DNA of 54,997 bases from an uncultured Clostridia bacterium (GCA_937884975.1 CAKZZS010000065.1:1-54997), one strand, 5' to 3'. Positions 25,109 to 35,041 are shown, numbered from the stretch's first letter. Numbers and translations are program-made. The notes: generated by a model from the sequence alone, not told the origin.

Positions 25109-26129
25109 AGGATTTGTTGTAATACTGCTTGCGCTGTGCATGGTTATTCCCTTTACGGCGTGCAAGAAGGAAGAGGAGCCGGAAACTACCACGCAGCCGA
25201 CTACCGAAACAACGACTGAAGCGGTACCGAAGAACATCAATATTCTTACGGGTCTGCCGCTTGAAAACGAAGAAGCAATAGGCAAAAGGCCCTTTGCAAT
25301 TATGGTTGAAAACCATCCCGACGCGCGTCCGCAGTGGGGACTTTGCACACCCGACATTGTTGTTGAGGGACTTGTTGAGGGCGGCATTACGAGAATGCTT
25401 TGGATTTATTCCGATGTTTCCGCAGTTGAAAAAATCGGTCCGTGCAGAAGCGCAAGGAACAATTACATTGAGGTTGCAGAAGCCTTTGACGCAATTTACG
25501 GACATTTCGGCGGAAGTAAGCATGCGTATAATCTTATGAACAGCGATTCTTCAATTGACCATCTTGACTATAAGAACGGTGACGCAACATACGAGCGCGA
25601 CCGTTCAAGAGGCGTTGCGCTTGAGCACACCGCGTATACTACGGGCGAATGGATTTTAAAGGGCATTGAAAACAAAGGCTTAAGAACAGAGCTTAACGAG
25701 GACTATGCAAAGCCCTTCACCTTTGCCAAGAGCAAAAAGACCCTTTCGGGCGGCGAATGCAAAGAGGTTACGGCTTCCTTCTCATACAGCTATAACCACA
25801 CCTTCAAGTATGACGAAACGGACGGACTTTACTATAACTATATGAACTCCAACCGTATGACTGACTCAGACGGAAACCAGATGGCTGTTTCAAACGTACT
25901 TATCATTTCCTGTAACGTTTCGTACTATGACAGCAAGTACGCCGAGTGGAACCTTTCAAGCGGCAGCGGATATTACATTTCAAACGGAACATACGAGGAA
26001 ATCAAGTGGGAAAAAGGCTCAACTCACGATATGTTCAAGTTTACCGATGCAAACGGTAACGAAATTGAATTCAATACCGGTAAATTCTGGATAGGCTTTG
26101 TCCCGGCAGGCAACACGACAATTTCATAA
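25095..26129 (+). CDS. DUF3048-family lipoprotein (YerB-like)
   Basis: A 344-residue protein starting at ATG 25095, overlapping the previous gene by 14 bases and preceded by GGAGG. An N-terminal signal ends at a lipobox (IPFTACKK) with the modified cysteine near residue 22, then a Thr/Glu linker. The rest has the DUF3048 pattern: RPFAIMVENHPDARPQWGL, VVEGLVEGGITRMLWIY and GPCRSARNNYIEVA. YerB-type proteins are extracellular; the function is not settled. Located at the end of a plus-strand operon, with a clean terminator. Confidence 0.9.
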   Translation: MRRIKGFVVILLALCMVIPFTACKKEEEPETTTQPTTETTTEAVPKNINILTGLPLENEEAIGKRPFAIMVENHPDARPQWGLCTPDIVVEGLVEGGITRMLWIYSDVSAVEKIGPCRSARNNYIEVAEAFDAIYGHFGGSKHAYNLMNSDSSIDHLDYKNGDATYERDRSRGVALEHTAYTTGEWILKGIENKGLRTELNEDYAKPFTFAKSKKTLSGGECKEVTASFSYSYNHTFKYDETDGLYYNYMNSNRMTDSDGNQMAVSNVLIISCNVSYYDSKYAEWNLSSGSGYYISNGTYEEIKWEKGSTHDMFKFTDANGNEIEFNTGKFWIGFVPAGNTTIS

Positions 26130-26146
26130 TGGAATAATAAAAGAAA

Positions 26147-26173
26147 CGCTCAACCGTTTGGTTGAGCGCTTTT
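26147..26173 (+). terminator. Bidirectional terminator between convergent genes
   Basis: CGCTCAACC and GGTTGAGCG form a perfect stem with a GTTT loop and a CTTTTTG tail; T-rich on the other strand too. Confidence 0.85.
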
Positions 26174-26189
26174 TGTTTGATGTTTTTCG

Positions 26190-27116
26190 TTACGCCTCGT
26201 CAAAGAAGCCTATTATCGCAATGCCTGCAATAGCAACACCTATTGCAAGATAATGCTTCCACGAAAGCTTTTCCTTTAAGAAAATCCTGCCCCAGATAAC
26301 CGAAACAAGACAGTAGGACGAAATCATCGGAGCGGTCATTGTAAGATGTTGGGTGTCCGCTATAGCATAAATATACGCAAACTGTCCGGCTGTTTCAAAG
26401 ACAGCGCCGAGGTATTTTGGCGCTTCCTTTTTGGGAAGGAATTTCTGCTTTTTAATAAGCTTAACATAGATAAACGCGGCAATTCCGCAAATAAGGAACG
26501 TCAGTTCATAAGCAACATTTGCCGAATCCTCGTCAAGGGTTTCAAGCACCCTGTTATCCGCAAAGGTTCCAAGCGCGTCAAGCAGGCAGTAAATAAGCGG
26601 CAAAATAATAGCCAAGGGTGACTTTGCATATTTGTAATTCGCCTTTTCCTGTCTTTTCTTGCGAAGCTCGTCGTCCTCACGCGATTCAACAAAGCCGAGT
26701 CCAACAACGCCTGCAACAACCATTGCCACCGCAACATACTGCATGGGGACCATGCCGATTTCCTGCTTTTTAATAAGCGCCATAATTACAGCCATAATTG
26801 CAACCAACGCGCCCGAGGAATTACATATAGGAGAGGAAACCGAAAGCTCAATATACCGAAGTCCTATGTAACCTATCGCCATTGAAACAATATACAACGC
26901 CGAAACGGGAAGGTATTTGATAAATACATTTGCGTTTATTTCAACGCCGCCGATGAAAATTTCATACGCGGCGTGCAGTCCCATAACAACGCCTACAGCC
27001 GTAACCATTTTATAATGGCTGTATTTATCCCTTGCGTCTGCGCAACCGATTTTTGAAAACAAATCGCTTCCGCTCCAACAAAGCATTGCAATTAAAGCAA
27101 GCCAAAACCACATCAT
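26190..27116 (-). CDS. EamA/DMT-superfamily transporter
   Basis: A 308-residue ten-helix membrane protein with two EamA repeats (about 1-140 and 165-305). Signature segments are LLCWSGSDLFSKIG-like at the N-terminus and MTAPMISSYCLVSVIWGRIFLKEKLSWKHYLAIGV-like near the C-terminus. The DMT superfamily exports metabolites or drugs; the substrate here is unknown. It starts 24 bases after the M23 peptidase stop with a GGAGAA site and is probably co-transcribed with it. Confidence 0.87.
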   Translation of the reverse strand: MMWFWLALIAMLCWSGSDLFSKIGCADARDKYSHYKMVTAVGVVMGLHAAYEIFIGGVEINANVFIKYLPVSALYIVSMAIGYIGLRYIELSVSSPICNSSGALVAIMAVIMALIKKQEIGMVPMQYVAVAMVVAGVVGLGFVESREDDELRKKRQEKANYKYAKSPLAIILPLIYCLLDALGTFADNRVLETLDEDSANVAYELTFLICGIAAFIYVKLIKKQKFLPKKEAPKYLGAVFETAGQFAYIYAIADTQHLTMTAPMISSYCLVSVIWGRIFLKEKLSWKHYLAIGVAIAGIAIIGFFDEA

Positions 27117-27140
27117 TCTTCTTTTCTCCTTAAGTCTTTG

Positions 27141-28841
27141 CTATGAAATATACGGCATCGGATTTACCGAGGAGCCGTTTATTCTTACCTCAAAGTGACA
27201 GTGAGGTCCGGTTGAGTTACCGGTTGAACCTGCCGCCGCTATAACCTGGCCTGCAGAAACATACTGTCCTGCCGAAACCTTAAGCTCGGAACAGTGGGCG
27301 TAAAGAGTGGAAACTCCGCCGCCGTGGTCAATAATAACGCAGTTGCCGTAGCTTCCGTTCCAGCCCGAGGACGTAACCGTACCCGAATCAGCCGCAACAA
27401 TTGTCGCGCCGTAAGTGCCGCCGGGTCTGCAGAGGTCAACGCCGGTGTGGAAGCCCCTTGACCTCCAGCCGTAAGGCGAAGAAATAATACTTGCGCCGAC
27501 ACACGGCCAGATAAACCTTCCGTACCTTGTAGTCGAGCCGATATCCGTTGAGCCGTAAGAATAGCCGTAACGGGATTTTGTACCGACCTCAACCTTTTTA
27601 TCAACCTTTTCTCTGGTGGTGACGCGTGAAATCTCCTTAACGGAGGTTCTTACGCCGTCAACATAGGTAATAAGCTCGGTTACAACCTGTTCGCCGTCAA
27701 CGCCTTCGGTAATCGTTCTCGAGGTGCCCGTGTAAAGCGAGGAATTCTGAACCTCAACGGTATTGTACGGAACGGTAACCGTTCTCTTTTCGGTCTTTGT
27801 AACCTTGACGCGAAGATAATTCACCTGATTTGAAACAAGAAGCTTCTGACCCTCGTAAATATCGTCATCCTCGCCAAGGCCCGGATTCATTTCGTAAAGC
27901 TCGCTGGTTTTGAGGTCAAACATATCCGCAATTCCCGAGGTCGAGTCCCCTGCCTTGACGGTGTAATATTCAGCCTCAACCTTGGTGGTATTAAGTCTGT
28001 TCTGAAGAACGTCCGCGTTCCAGATAATGCTTTCGTTATCGGGATAAAGCCCCTGAACGTATTCAACGTCCTCAACAAAGCCTACGGTAGTGTTTTTTTC
28101 ATTCGTTTCGTACGGCTCAAGCAGTTTATCAAAAACGCTTATTGCGTCGGTTTCATTCTTAACCGCGCAAAGAAATTCGCCGTCAATATAAATTCCGCAG
28201 GCGTTTGTAATATTGTTCTCGGAATTTTCAAGTAATCTGTCGCAAATTGTCGAAGCGTCATTAAGAGAATTGAGCGCAACGGGTTTTACGGTATAGCTCG
28301 CCTGGGAAAGAGTCTGCGTCTGGGTAAATTCGTCAACGTCAAGCCTTTCCTGCGCCTCATTCTGGGCGGAAAGGTAGACCTCCTCGTTTGCAACAAATCC
28401 GACCGTTTCGCCGTTATACCTTACCTCAAGAGCATAGGTTTTATTGGCAACCGAACGAATGGTAACCATCATAAGAATAAAGGCGAGAATCGGAAGAACC
28501 GTATTTACCGTATAGACAAATACGCGCCTGTGCTTACCGAGCGCTTTTCTGACGTAGTACTTAAGAGAGGACTTGTAGTTTGCCTTATCCTCTTTTTTTA
28601 TCTGGCGAAGAATACCGACAGTGTTGATAATCTCCCCAAAAAAGTCCTTTGCCTCCGAAGCAACGGAGTGAAAGGTCTTAAGCAAAAAGCTGTCAACCGC
28701 CTTAAAGGCAATGACAAAAGCCGCGCCTATGGCAAGAAAAGGCTTAACAGCCAGTCTGCCGGCACGTTTGAGCAGTTTTTTTGCGTATCTTACAAACTGA
28801 ATACCCAGTAAATATGTGTAATTGTATAATGAAAGGGACAT
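27141..28841 (-). CDS. M23 peptidase with LysM and G5 domains (cell-wall endopeptidase)
   Basis: A 566-residue protein. A single transmembrane helix near residues 115-137 anchors it. A middle region is followed by a LysM domain (YTVKAGDSTSGIADMF) near 300-345, then a G5 domain (KRTVTVPYNTVEVQNSSLYTG) near 350-430. The M23 endopeptidase domain occupies roughly 445-566, with zinc ligands in FHTGVDL and the HCHFEV motif, plus YAHC. M23 enzymes cut peptidoglycan cross-links. The order anchor-LysM-G5-M23 is a common wall-remodelling architecture in Firmicutes. Own promoter upstream. Confidence 0.94.
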   Translation of the reverse strand: MSLSLYNYTYLLGIQFVRYAKKLLKRAGRLAVKPFLAIGAAFVIAFKAVDSFLLKTFHSVASEAKDFFGEIINTVGILRQIKKEDKANYKSSLKYYVRKALGKHRRVFVYTVNTVLPILAFILMMVTIRSVANKTYALEVRYNGETVGFVANEEVYLSAQNEAQERLDVDEFTQTQTLSQASYTVKPVALNSLNDASTICDRLLENSENNITNACGIYIDGEFLCAVKNETDAISVFDKLLEPYETNEKNTTVGFVEDVEYVQGLYPDNESIIWNADVLQNRLNTTKVEAEYYTVKAGDSTSGIADMFDLKTSELYEMNPGLGEDDDIYEGQKLLVSNQVNYLRVKVTKTEKRTVTVPYNTVEVQNSSLYTGTSRTITEGVDGEQVVTELITYVDGVRTSVKEISRVTTREKVDKKVEVGTKSRYGYSYGSTDIGSTTRYGRFIWPCVGASIISSPYGWRSRGFHTGVDLCRPGGTYGATIVAADSGTVTSSGWNGSYGNCVIIDHGGGVSTLYAHCSELKVSAGQYVSAGQVIAAAGSTGNSTGPHCHFEVRINGSSVNPMPYIS

Positions 28842-28885
28842 AATTCTTCCTCTTATACATTAAAGTTATTTTTCGCGTACTTTGT

Positions 28886-28914
28886 ATTTTACCACAAAGC
28901 CCGTCTTTTTTCAA
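28886..28914 (-). promoter_or_regulatory. Promoter of the M23 peptidase
   Basis: Minus-strand TTGAAA (28909-28914), 17 bases, TAAAAT (28886-28891). It lies in the short gap after recG. Confidence 0.7.
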
Positions 28915-28920
28915 GTGCGC

Positions 28921-30951
28921 CTAAATGCTCGGCTGTGAAAAGAGCTTATTTACCTGTTGACGGATAAGCTTATGGTTTTCCTTTTTCATTTCCGGGTCAT
29001 CCGCCAGAAGCTCGCCTGCGGCTGTTCTTGAAAGCAAAAGAAGCTCGTTATCCGTAAGCAGAGAAGCGATTTTCAACTCCGGCAGTCCGTGCTGCTTTGA
29101 GCCGAAGAAATCACCGGGACCGCGCATTTTCAGGTCTTCATCCGCGATTTTAAACCCGTCGGTGGTTTTACACATTATATCAAAGCGCTGTTTTGCCTGC
29201 TCGCCCGAGGAATCGGAAACGAGAATGCAGGTTGATTTCACGCTTCCCCTGCCGACTCTTCCCCTTAACTGATGAAGCTGGGAAAGTCCGAAACGCTCCG
29301 CATTTTCAATTACGATTAGCGCCGCGTTCGGAACGTCGATGCCAACCTCAATAACAACGGTGGAAATGAGCAGCTGAATTTCGTTTTTTGCAAAGCTTTG
29401 CATTATTTCGTCCTTCTGACTGCCCTTCATCTGACCGTGCAGAAGTCCGACCCTGTAATTTAAAAAAACGGTTGAAGAAAGCCTTTCGTAATACTCCTTT
29501 GCAGGCGTCAGGTCACTTTCGCCTTCACTTACAAGCGGACAGACGATAAACGCCTGCAAGCCGCTGTCAAGGTGCTTTTTAATAAAGTTGTAAATCCTGT
29601 CGTGATATTCGCCCGTAACATAATACGTTTCGGTCTTTTTTCTGTTAAGCGGCATTTCGTCAAGCACGGATACATCAAGGTCGCCGTAAATAATCAAGGC
29701 AAGCGTTCTCGGAATCGGCGTAGCGGACATAACAAGAACATGGGGACTTTCACCCTTGTCACGCAGAACCGTGCGCTGGTTTACGCCGAAGCGGTGCTGT
29801 TCGTCAGTAACGACCAAGCCGAGATTTTTAAACTCGACATCCTGCTGAATAATGGCGTGAGTACCGATAACAAGGTCTGCTTCACCGTCCGAAATCGCCT
29901 GCTTTATTTCACGCTTTTGTTTTGCTTTTGTGCTTCCTGTCAGAAGCGCGATTCTAACGGACGTGTTCTTAAAAAGCTTTTCGAAGGTTCTCAAATGCTG
30001 TTCGGCAAGCACCTCCGTAGGCGCCATAAGAGCCGACTGCATACCGTTTTTTGCGGCGGTGTAGATAAGCGCGGCGGCAACCGCGGTCTTTCCCGAACCG
30101 ACGTCGCCCTGTAAAAGTCGGTTCATTGCCTTTTCACCCGACATATCCGAAACGGCTTCGGAAATACTGCGCTTTTGCGCATTGGTAAGCTCAAAGGGAA
30201 GTCCCTTTATAAATTCTTCGGAGCAGTCTCGTGTTAAGACGTGCCTGTTTTCGGTTTCCCTGTTCTTATCCCTTAACCTGATAAGTCCCATTTGAAGGCA
30301 GAACAGCTCGTCAAATATGAGTCTTCGCCTTGCCCTTTCAAGGGACGCGTTATCTGACGGAAAATGTACCGAAGCTATTGCCTCCTTTAAAGGACAGAGG
30401 TTGTACTTTTCAAGCATTTCCTTCGGCAACGGGTCAACTATAATTTCGTCAATATGCTTTAAAGCCTCATTTACGCACTTTTCGGTTGTTCTTGACGTAA
30501 GCTTTGACGTGGCGTGGTAAATGGGTCTGATTTTATCGTTTTCCTCCGCTTTCATAAACAAAGGCGAAAGCATTTCCTTGACGCCGATTCTCGAATACTG
30601 AACCTTTCCGTAAAAGAGGTAATCCTCGTTTTCCTTAAGCATTTGCGGAATGTATTTGTTATTAAAAAAGGTAAGGTTTAACATTCCCCTGCCGTCTGTT
30701 ACCGAAACCTTGTAAAGGGTTCTTCCGCCCTTGATAAGATGCTTTGTGGGGACGTGGGAAACCGTAGCCTTAATACAGCAGTATTCGTCAACGGGCGCGT
30801 CGGCTATCTTCACAACCTTGCTCCAGTCCTCATAGGCTCTCGGGTAAAAATGCAAAAGAGCATCCACAGTGTCAATGCCGAGCTTGTTAAACTCGGCGGC
30901 TCTGGCACTGCCAACACCCTTTAAATATCTGATATCGGTATTACTGTCCAT
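28921..30951 (-). CDS. recG: ATP-dependent DNA helicase RecG
   Basis: Branch-migrates and reverses stalled replication forks and Holliday junctions. The 676-residue protein has the N-terminal wedge/OB domain (about 1-215), Walker A LLQGDVGSGKTAVA, the DEQH box variant DEQHRFGVNQR, motif III SATPIPRT and motif VI QLRGRVGRG. Its length is typical of Firmicute RecG. It starts six bases after the stop codon of the solute-binding protein gene, so the two are likely co-transcribed even though functionally unrelated. Confidence 0.97.
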   Translation of the reverse strand: MDSNTDIRYLKGVGSARAAEFNKLGIDTVDALLHFYPRAYEDWSKVVKIADAPVDEYCCIKATVSHVPTKHLIKGGRTLYKVSVTDGRGMLNLTFFNNKYIPQMLKENEDYLFYGKVQYSRIGVKEMLSPLFMKAEENDKIRPIYHATSKLTSRTTEKCVNEALKHIDEIIVDPLPKEMLEKYNLCPLKEAIASVHFPSDNASLERARRRLIFDELFCLQMGLIRLRDKNRETENRHVLTRDCSEEFIKGLPFELTNAQKRSISEAVSDMSGEKAMNRLLQGDVGSGKTAVAAALIYTAAKNGMQSALMAPTEVLAEQHLRTFEKLFKNTSVRIALLTGSTKAKQKREIKQAISDGEADLVIGTHAIIQQDVEFKNLGLVVTDEQHRFGVNQRTVLRDKGESPHVLVMSATPIPRTLALIIYGDLDVSVLDEMPLNRKKTETYYVTGEYHDRIYNFIKKHLDSGLQAFIVCPLVSEGESDLTPAKEYYERLSSTVFLNYRVGLLHGQMKGSQKDEIMQSFAKNEIQLLISTVVIEVGIDVPNAALIVIENAERFGLSQLHQLRGRVGRGSVKSTCILVSDSSGEQAKQRFDIMCKTTDGFKIADEDLKMRGPGDFFGSKQHGLPELKIASLLTDNELLLLSRTAAGELLADDPEMKKENHKLIRQQVNKLFSQPSI

Positions 30952-30957
30952 TTTAAG

Positions 30958-32448
30958 TCAATAACTCCACTGCTCAATATTTGAGTACCATTTGTCCGTT
31001 TCAATGTTGAGGTTCACACCGCGAAGATAAGCGGCAACGCCCGTCCTAAAGCACAGCGGCGCGAACGGAATATCGCGCATAAAAACGCCCGAAAAAGCTT
31101 CAACCGTCATATTTGAGCTTAAAACCTCGGAATAGGCAAGCGCGCTTTCACCCTCGGTGTCAATTCCGATTGAGCACAGTCCGTCCTCAAAGAAAAATGT
31201 GTCAAGGTTCATATCCGCGCCGAGCTTGACCTCACCTATATACATATCGAAGCTGCCCTTTTCAACAGCCGAAGAATAGCTTTCAAAGCTTACCGCATTA
31301 ACCGTGACCTTCATTCCGAGGTCATTGAGCGCTTGGGAAATCATCTGCGCCGCTTCAAGCCTGAACTTGTTATCCTTATTTACAAGAAGCTTGAATTCAA
31401 GAAGCGTTTCGCCGTTGGAGAGAATCGAGTCAAAGCCGAGCTTATTGTACCCGGACTTGTCCAGATACGAAAGAGTGGAAGCCGCATTAAGAACGGCGTT
31501 CACGTCCTTGGATTTACTCCAGTTGGGATTAAACGGAAGCCTTGAAGCAACAGCATTTCCGCCATAAGCGTTCTGCGCAATTTTTTCGATATCAACCGCG
31601 CAGGCAATTGCCGCTCTGACATTCGGGTCTGCAAGCGCCCTGTTCGAGCTGTTAAAGCCCAGATACACAAGATTATTCATAAGCACGCTTCTTGTAACGG
31701 CGTTTATTTTGTTATAGGCTCCGCCGTGAAGCGAGTCAAAGCAGAAGCTGATGTCGCCCGTCTGGAGCACATACGCCTCATTTATCGCCTTTGAAACGTC
31801 AACAAGCTCAATTCTTTCAAGCTTTGCGTTTTTATTCACACTGCTTTTTTTCAGCGTGTTCGAGTCAGCCATTACAAACGGTCCACTGCCTACGGGAACC
31901 GTGTCTTCGTCCTCGGCTGTCATATTCTTAACAATTGGGAACGTAAGAAGCGAGAGAGCAAATTCATTATTGCTCACCATTTCAAAAACCACGGTTGACA
32001 TATCGCGGACAAGCGCGGACTTAATTGAAGAAAGCAGCGTTCCGTACGCCGGAGACTCACTCGCCTTCGTAAAAGAATAAACCACATCCTCGGATGTAAT
32101 TCTGCTTTTATCCGAAAAGAAGGCTTCATTAAGCGTTACGGTAATAAGATTTCCCTTCACAACTCCGTTTGAAGCGAGGACAGGGACCTCATTGTAATTC
32201 GAATCAATTTTATAAAGCGGCTGGAACAGTACCGCGTCAAGCTGGCTGTTCACCTCGCTTAACGCAAAAAACGGATTAAGGCTGTCATTTACGGAAAACG
32301 GGAGCTTAAGAGCATTTTGCTCAACGTCCGTGTCAAGCGCCGAAATTCCCGACGGCGCAGTCGTAACCTCCTGCGGCTGCTTTGAGCAGGCGGCAAGAAA
32401 CAGACTCAGTATTAAAATCAGGGATAATACAGCCTTAAATTTTGTCAT
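30958..32448 (-). CDS. ABC-type solute-binding lipoprotein, peptide/nickel (family 5)
   Basis: A 496-residue exported lipoprotein. The start at 32448 (MTKFKAVLSLILILSLFLAAC) overlaps the ymdB 3' end by 14 bases. A longer in-frame start upstream would lie inside ymdB and would bury the signal peptide. The lipobox is FLAACSK. The mature part has the family-5 layout: LKLPFSVNDSLNPFFA, then a VTLNEAFFSDKSRITSEDVVYSF segment, and ADPNVRAAIACAVDIEKIA. No permease or ATPase genes are adjacent, so it is an orphan binding protein here. Confidence 0.88.
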   Translation of the reverse strand: MTKFKAVLSLILILSLFLAACSKQPQEVTTAPSGISALDTDVEQNALKLPFSVNDSLNPFFALSEVNSQLDAVLFQPLYKIDSNYNEVPVLASNGVVKGNLITVTLNEAFFSDKSRITSEDVVYSFTKASESPAYGTLLSSIKSALVRDMSTVVFEMVSNNEFALSLLTFPIVKNMTAEDEDTVPVGSGPFVMADSNTLKKSSVNKNAKLERIELVDVSKAINEAYVLQTGDISFCFDSLHGGAYNKINAVTRSVLMNNLVYLGFNSSNRALADPNVRAAIACAVDIEKIAQNAYGGNAVASRLPFNPNWSKSKDVNAVLNAASTLSYLDKSGYNKLGFDSILSNGETLLEFKLLVNKDNKFRLEAAQMISQALNDLGMKVTVNAVSFESYSSAVEKGSFDMYIGEVKLGADMNLDTFFFEDGLCSIGIDTEGESALAYSEVLSSNMTVEAFSGVFMRDIPFAPLCFRTGVAAYLRGVNLNIETDKWYSNIEQWSY

Positions 32449-33226
32449 AGCTAATTCTCTCAACCTCAACGGTTTTTCCGCTCGATTTGTCAACGGTAAA
32501 AATACAGCCCTGTATTTCACACTCTGTTTCGGGATTTTCAAATCTTTTGGGAACTCCCGTTCTGAATTTTTCAATAATAATTTCCTTTGTCACGCCGAGC
32601 ACCGAATCAATAGGTCCGCTCATTCCGAGGTCCGTAATGTACCCCGTGCCGAGCGGTAAAATCTGCTCGTCCGCGGTCTGGACATGCGTATGGGTTCCGA
32701 AAACGGCGGAAGCTCTGCCGTCAAGGTAAAATCCGAAAGCTCTTTTTTCACTTGTAGCCTCCGCGTGAAAGTCAACAAGGATTATATTTACCTCTTTTTT
32801 CAGCTCCTCAAGCACCCTGTCGGCGCAGTCAAACGGATTTTCAAGCGGCTCCATAAACGCAGTGCCGAGAATATTTGCAACGCCTATTCTCACAAAGCCC
32901 TTGTCAATAACCGCGTATCCCCTGCCGTAAACGGAGTCCTTGTAGTTTGCAGGACGTATAACGCTCAACGTCTCGTCATAATAACGGTACATTTCCGCTC
33001 GTTTGAAGGCGTGATTTCCCGTTGTGATAAAATCGGCTCCTGCTGAAAAAATCCGCTCGGCGGAAAACGGGGTTATTCCGTTGCCCTTTGCCGAATTTTC
33101 ACCGTTTACAACGCAAACGTCGATGTTGTTTTCTCTTTTAATTATCGGCAGCTTTTTCATAAGATAATCGGTTCCGACGCTGCCGACGACGTCACCGACA
33201 CAAAGAATTCTTACATTCGAATTCAT
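32435..33226 (-). CDS. ymdB: YmdB-type metallophosphoesterase
   Basis: A 263-residue calcineurin-like phosphoesterase of the YmdB family. Metal ligands appear in CVGDVVGSVG, NGENSAKGNG, TTGNHAFKRAEM, LVDFHAEATSEK and GTHTHVQTADE. In Bacillus the protein hydrolyses 2',3'-cyclic nucleotides and lies beside rny, exactly as here, where it influences motility and biofilm decisions. The gene is downstream of rny after a terminator-like hairpin, so it may depend on partial readthrough. Confidence 0.95.
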   Translation of the reverse strand: MNSNVRILCVGDVVGSVGTDYLMKKLPIIKRENNIDVCVVNGENSAKGNGITPFSAERIFSAGADFITTGNHAFKRAEMYRYYDETLSVIRPANYKDSVYGRGYAVIDKGFVRIGVANILGTAFMEPLENPFDCADRVLEELKKEVNIILVDFHAEATSEKRAFGFYLDGRASAVFGTHTHVQTADEQILPLGTGYITDLGMSGPIDSVLGVTKEIIIEKFRTGVPKRFENPETECEIQGCIFTVDKSSGKTVEVERISYDKI

Positions 33227-33263
33227 TTTTTTTCCGTTCTACGAGGCACTACCCTCTAATTTT

Positions 33264-33298
33264 AAAGCAGAGGAAAGAAACAAACTAACCTCTGCTTT
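33264..33298 (-). terminator. Terminator-like hairpin between rny and ymdB
   Basis: AAAGCAGAGG and CCTCTGCTTT form a perfect 10-pair stem with a 15-base loop, followed on the minus strand by a TTTAAAATT tract. Readthrough may supply ymdB. Confidence 0.7.
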
Positions 33299-33315
33299 TT
33301 TTAAAATATCAAAAT

Positions 33316-34869
33316 TTATTTTGCGTAGTCAACCGCACGGTTTTCCCTTATGATATTGACCTTAATCTGACCCGGATATTCAAGCTCATCCTCGATCTTT
33401 TTAACAACATCACGGGCCACAAGAATCATCTTGTCATCCGAAACAACATCGGGCTTGACCATAATTCTTACTTCCCTGCCTGCCTGAATGGCGTACGATT
33501 TTTCAACGCCCTCAAACGAGGTTGCGATTTCCTCAAGCTTTTCAAGACGCTTGATATAGTTCTGAACATTCTCACGCCTTGCTCCCGGTCTTGCAGCCGA
33601 AATTGCGTCAGCCGCCTGGACAAGACAGGCAACAACCGTCCTTGCCTCAACGTCGCCGTGGTGAGCCGCAATTGCGTGAACAATATTTTCGTTTTCCTTA
33701 TACTTCTTTGCGTACTCAACGCCCAGTTCGACGTGGCTTCCTTCCATCTCGTGGTCAAGCGCCTTGCCGATATCGTGAAGAAGTCCGGCGCGCTTTGCCG
33801 CCTTAACGTCGGCGCCGAGCTCCGCAGCCATAAGACCGGCGATATAGGACACCTCAAGCGAATGGTTAAGTACGTTCTGACCGTAGCTTGTACGGTATTT
33901 AAGCTTACCTAAAAGCTTTACAAGCTCAGGGTGGATATTGTTGACTCCTGCGTCAATTACCGCCCTTTCGCCCGTCTGCTTAATGGTCTGCTCAACCTCG
34001 CGCTTTGCCTTTTCATAGGTTTCCTCAATTCTTGTCGGATGGATACGTCCGTCCTGAACAAGCTTTTCAAGCGCAAGTCTTGCGATTTCACGTCTTACGG
34101 GGTCAAAGCAGGAAACCGTGATAGTTTCCGGCGTGTCGTCAATAATAAGGTCAACGCCCGTAATCGTTTCAAGAGTACGGATATTTCTGCCCTCTCTGCC
34201 GATAATCCTTCCCTTCATATCGTCACTCGGAAGAGCGACTACCGAAACCGTTGCTTCTGCCGCGTGGTCTGCGGCGCAACGCTGGATAGCAGTGGCGATT
34301 ATTTCACGGGCCATTGTTTCAGCCTCGTCCTTCGTCTTCTGCTCATAGTCATAAATCTTGACCGCCTTGTCATGAACAAGCTCCTGTTCAAGATTTTCAA
34401 GCAAAATTGTCTTTGCCTGTTCCTTTGTGTAGCCTGAAATCTTTTCAAGCATTTCAAACTGACTCTTTTTCAGGCTTTCAACCTCAACGAGCTTTTCGTC
34501 TGCCTCACGCAGCTTTCTGTTGAGATTTTCTTCCTTTTTTTCCATAGCCTCAACCTTTTTGTCAAGGCTTTCTTCTTTTTGAAAAATTCTTCTTTCCTGG
34601 CTTTTGACCTCATTACGTCTTTCGCGCAGCTCTTTATCCGCTTCGGTTCTTTCGGCCTGGATTTTTTCTTTGGCTTCAAGAATTATTTCCTTGCGGCGGC
34701 TTTCCGCTTCGGTCATTGCCTGGTTAAGTATACGCGCCGCCTCGTCCTTTGCAGAGCCTATTGCAGCCTCGGCAAATCTTTTACGGATAATCTGGCCGAG
34801 AATGAAGCCGATTACGCCGAAAACGACAGCGACCGCGATAACGGTAATCCACGGAAATGGTCTGTCCAA
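33316..34869 (-). CDS. rny: Ribonuclease Y
   Basis: The membrane-bound endoribonuclease that initiates mRNA decay in Firmicutes. The 517-residue protein has an N-terminal transmembrane helix (about residues 8-25) and a long coiled-coil (about 30-200). A KH domain follows with IIGREGRNIRTLETITGVDLIID. The HD hydrolase domain has LLHDIGKALDHEMEGSHVELG and AAHHGDVEA. The length matches the family. A good promoter lies upstream in a 200-base AT-rich gap. Confidence 0.97.
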   Translation of the reverse strand: MDRPFPWITVIAVAVVFGVIGFILGQIIRKRFAEAAIGSAKDEAARILNQAMTEAESRRKEIILEAKEKIQAERTEADKELRERRNEVKSQERRIFQKEESLDKKVEAMEKKEENLNRKLREADEKLVEVESLKKSQFEMLEKISGYTKEQAKTILLENLEQELVHDKAVKIYDYEQKTKDEAETMAREIIATAIQRCAADHAAEATVSVVALPSDDMKGRIIGREGRNIRTLETITGVDLIIDDTPETITVSCFDPVRREIARLALEKLVQDGRIHPTRIEETYEKAKREVEQTIKQTGERAVIDAGVNNIHPELVKLLGKLKYRTSYGQNVLNHSLEVSYIAGLMAAELGADVKAAKRAGLLHDIGKALDHEMEGSHVELGVEYAKKYKENENIVHAIAAHHGDVEARTVVACLVQAADAISAARPGARRENVQNYIKRLEKLEEIATSFEGVEKSYAIQAGREVRIMVKPDVVSDDKMILVARDVVKKIEDELEYPGQIKVNIIRENRAVDYAK

Positions 34870-34974
34870 AAAGCGTTCCTCCTTCTTTAGTTTTCGTTTG
34901 TCAATATCTGAAAGTTATAATCAAATATCATTGATATTGTTGTTATAGATATACTAAACCACAATATCCTATTT

Positions 34975-35003
34975 ATTTTACTAATAATATGTCAATTTGT
35001 CAA
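34975..35003 (-). promoter_or_regulatory. Promoter of rny
   Basis: Minus-strand TTGACA (34998-35003), a 17-base spacer and TAAAAT (34975-34980). It gives a 5' leader of about 100 bases that includes a short ATCATTGATAT-type inverted repeat. Confidence 0.75.
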
Positions 35004-35041
35004 GTAAATTACTTTACATTTTGTATAAAAACTGTATAAAA

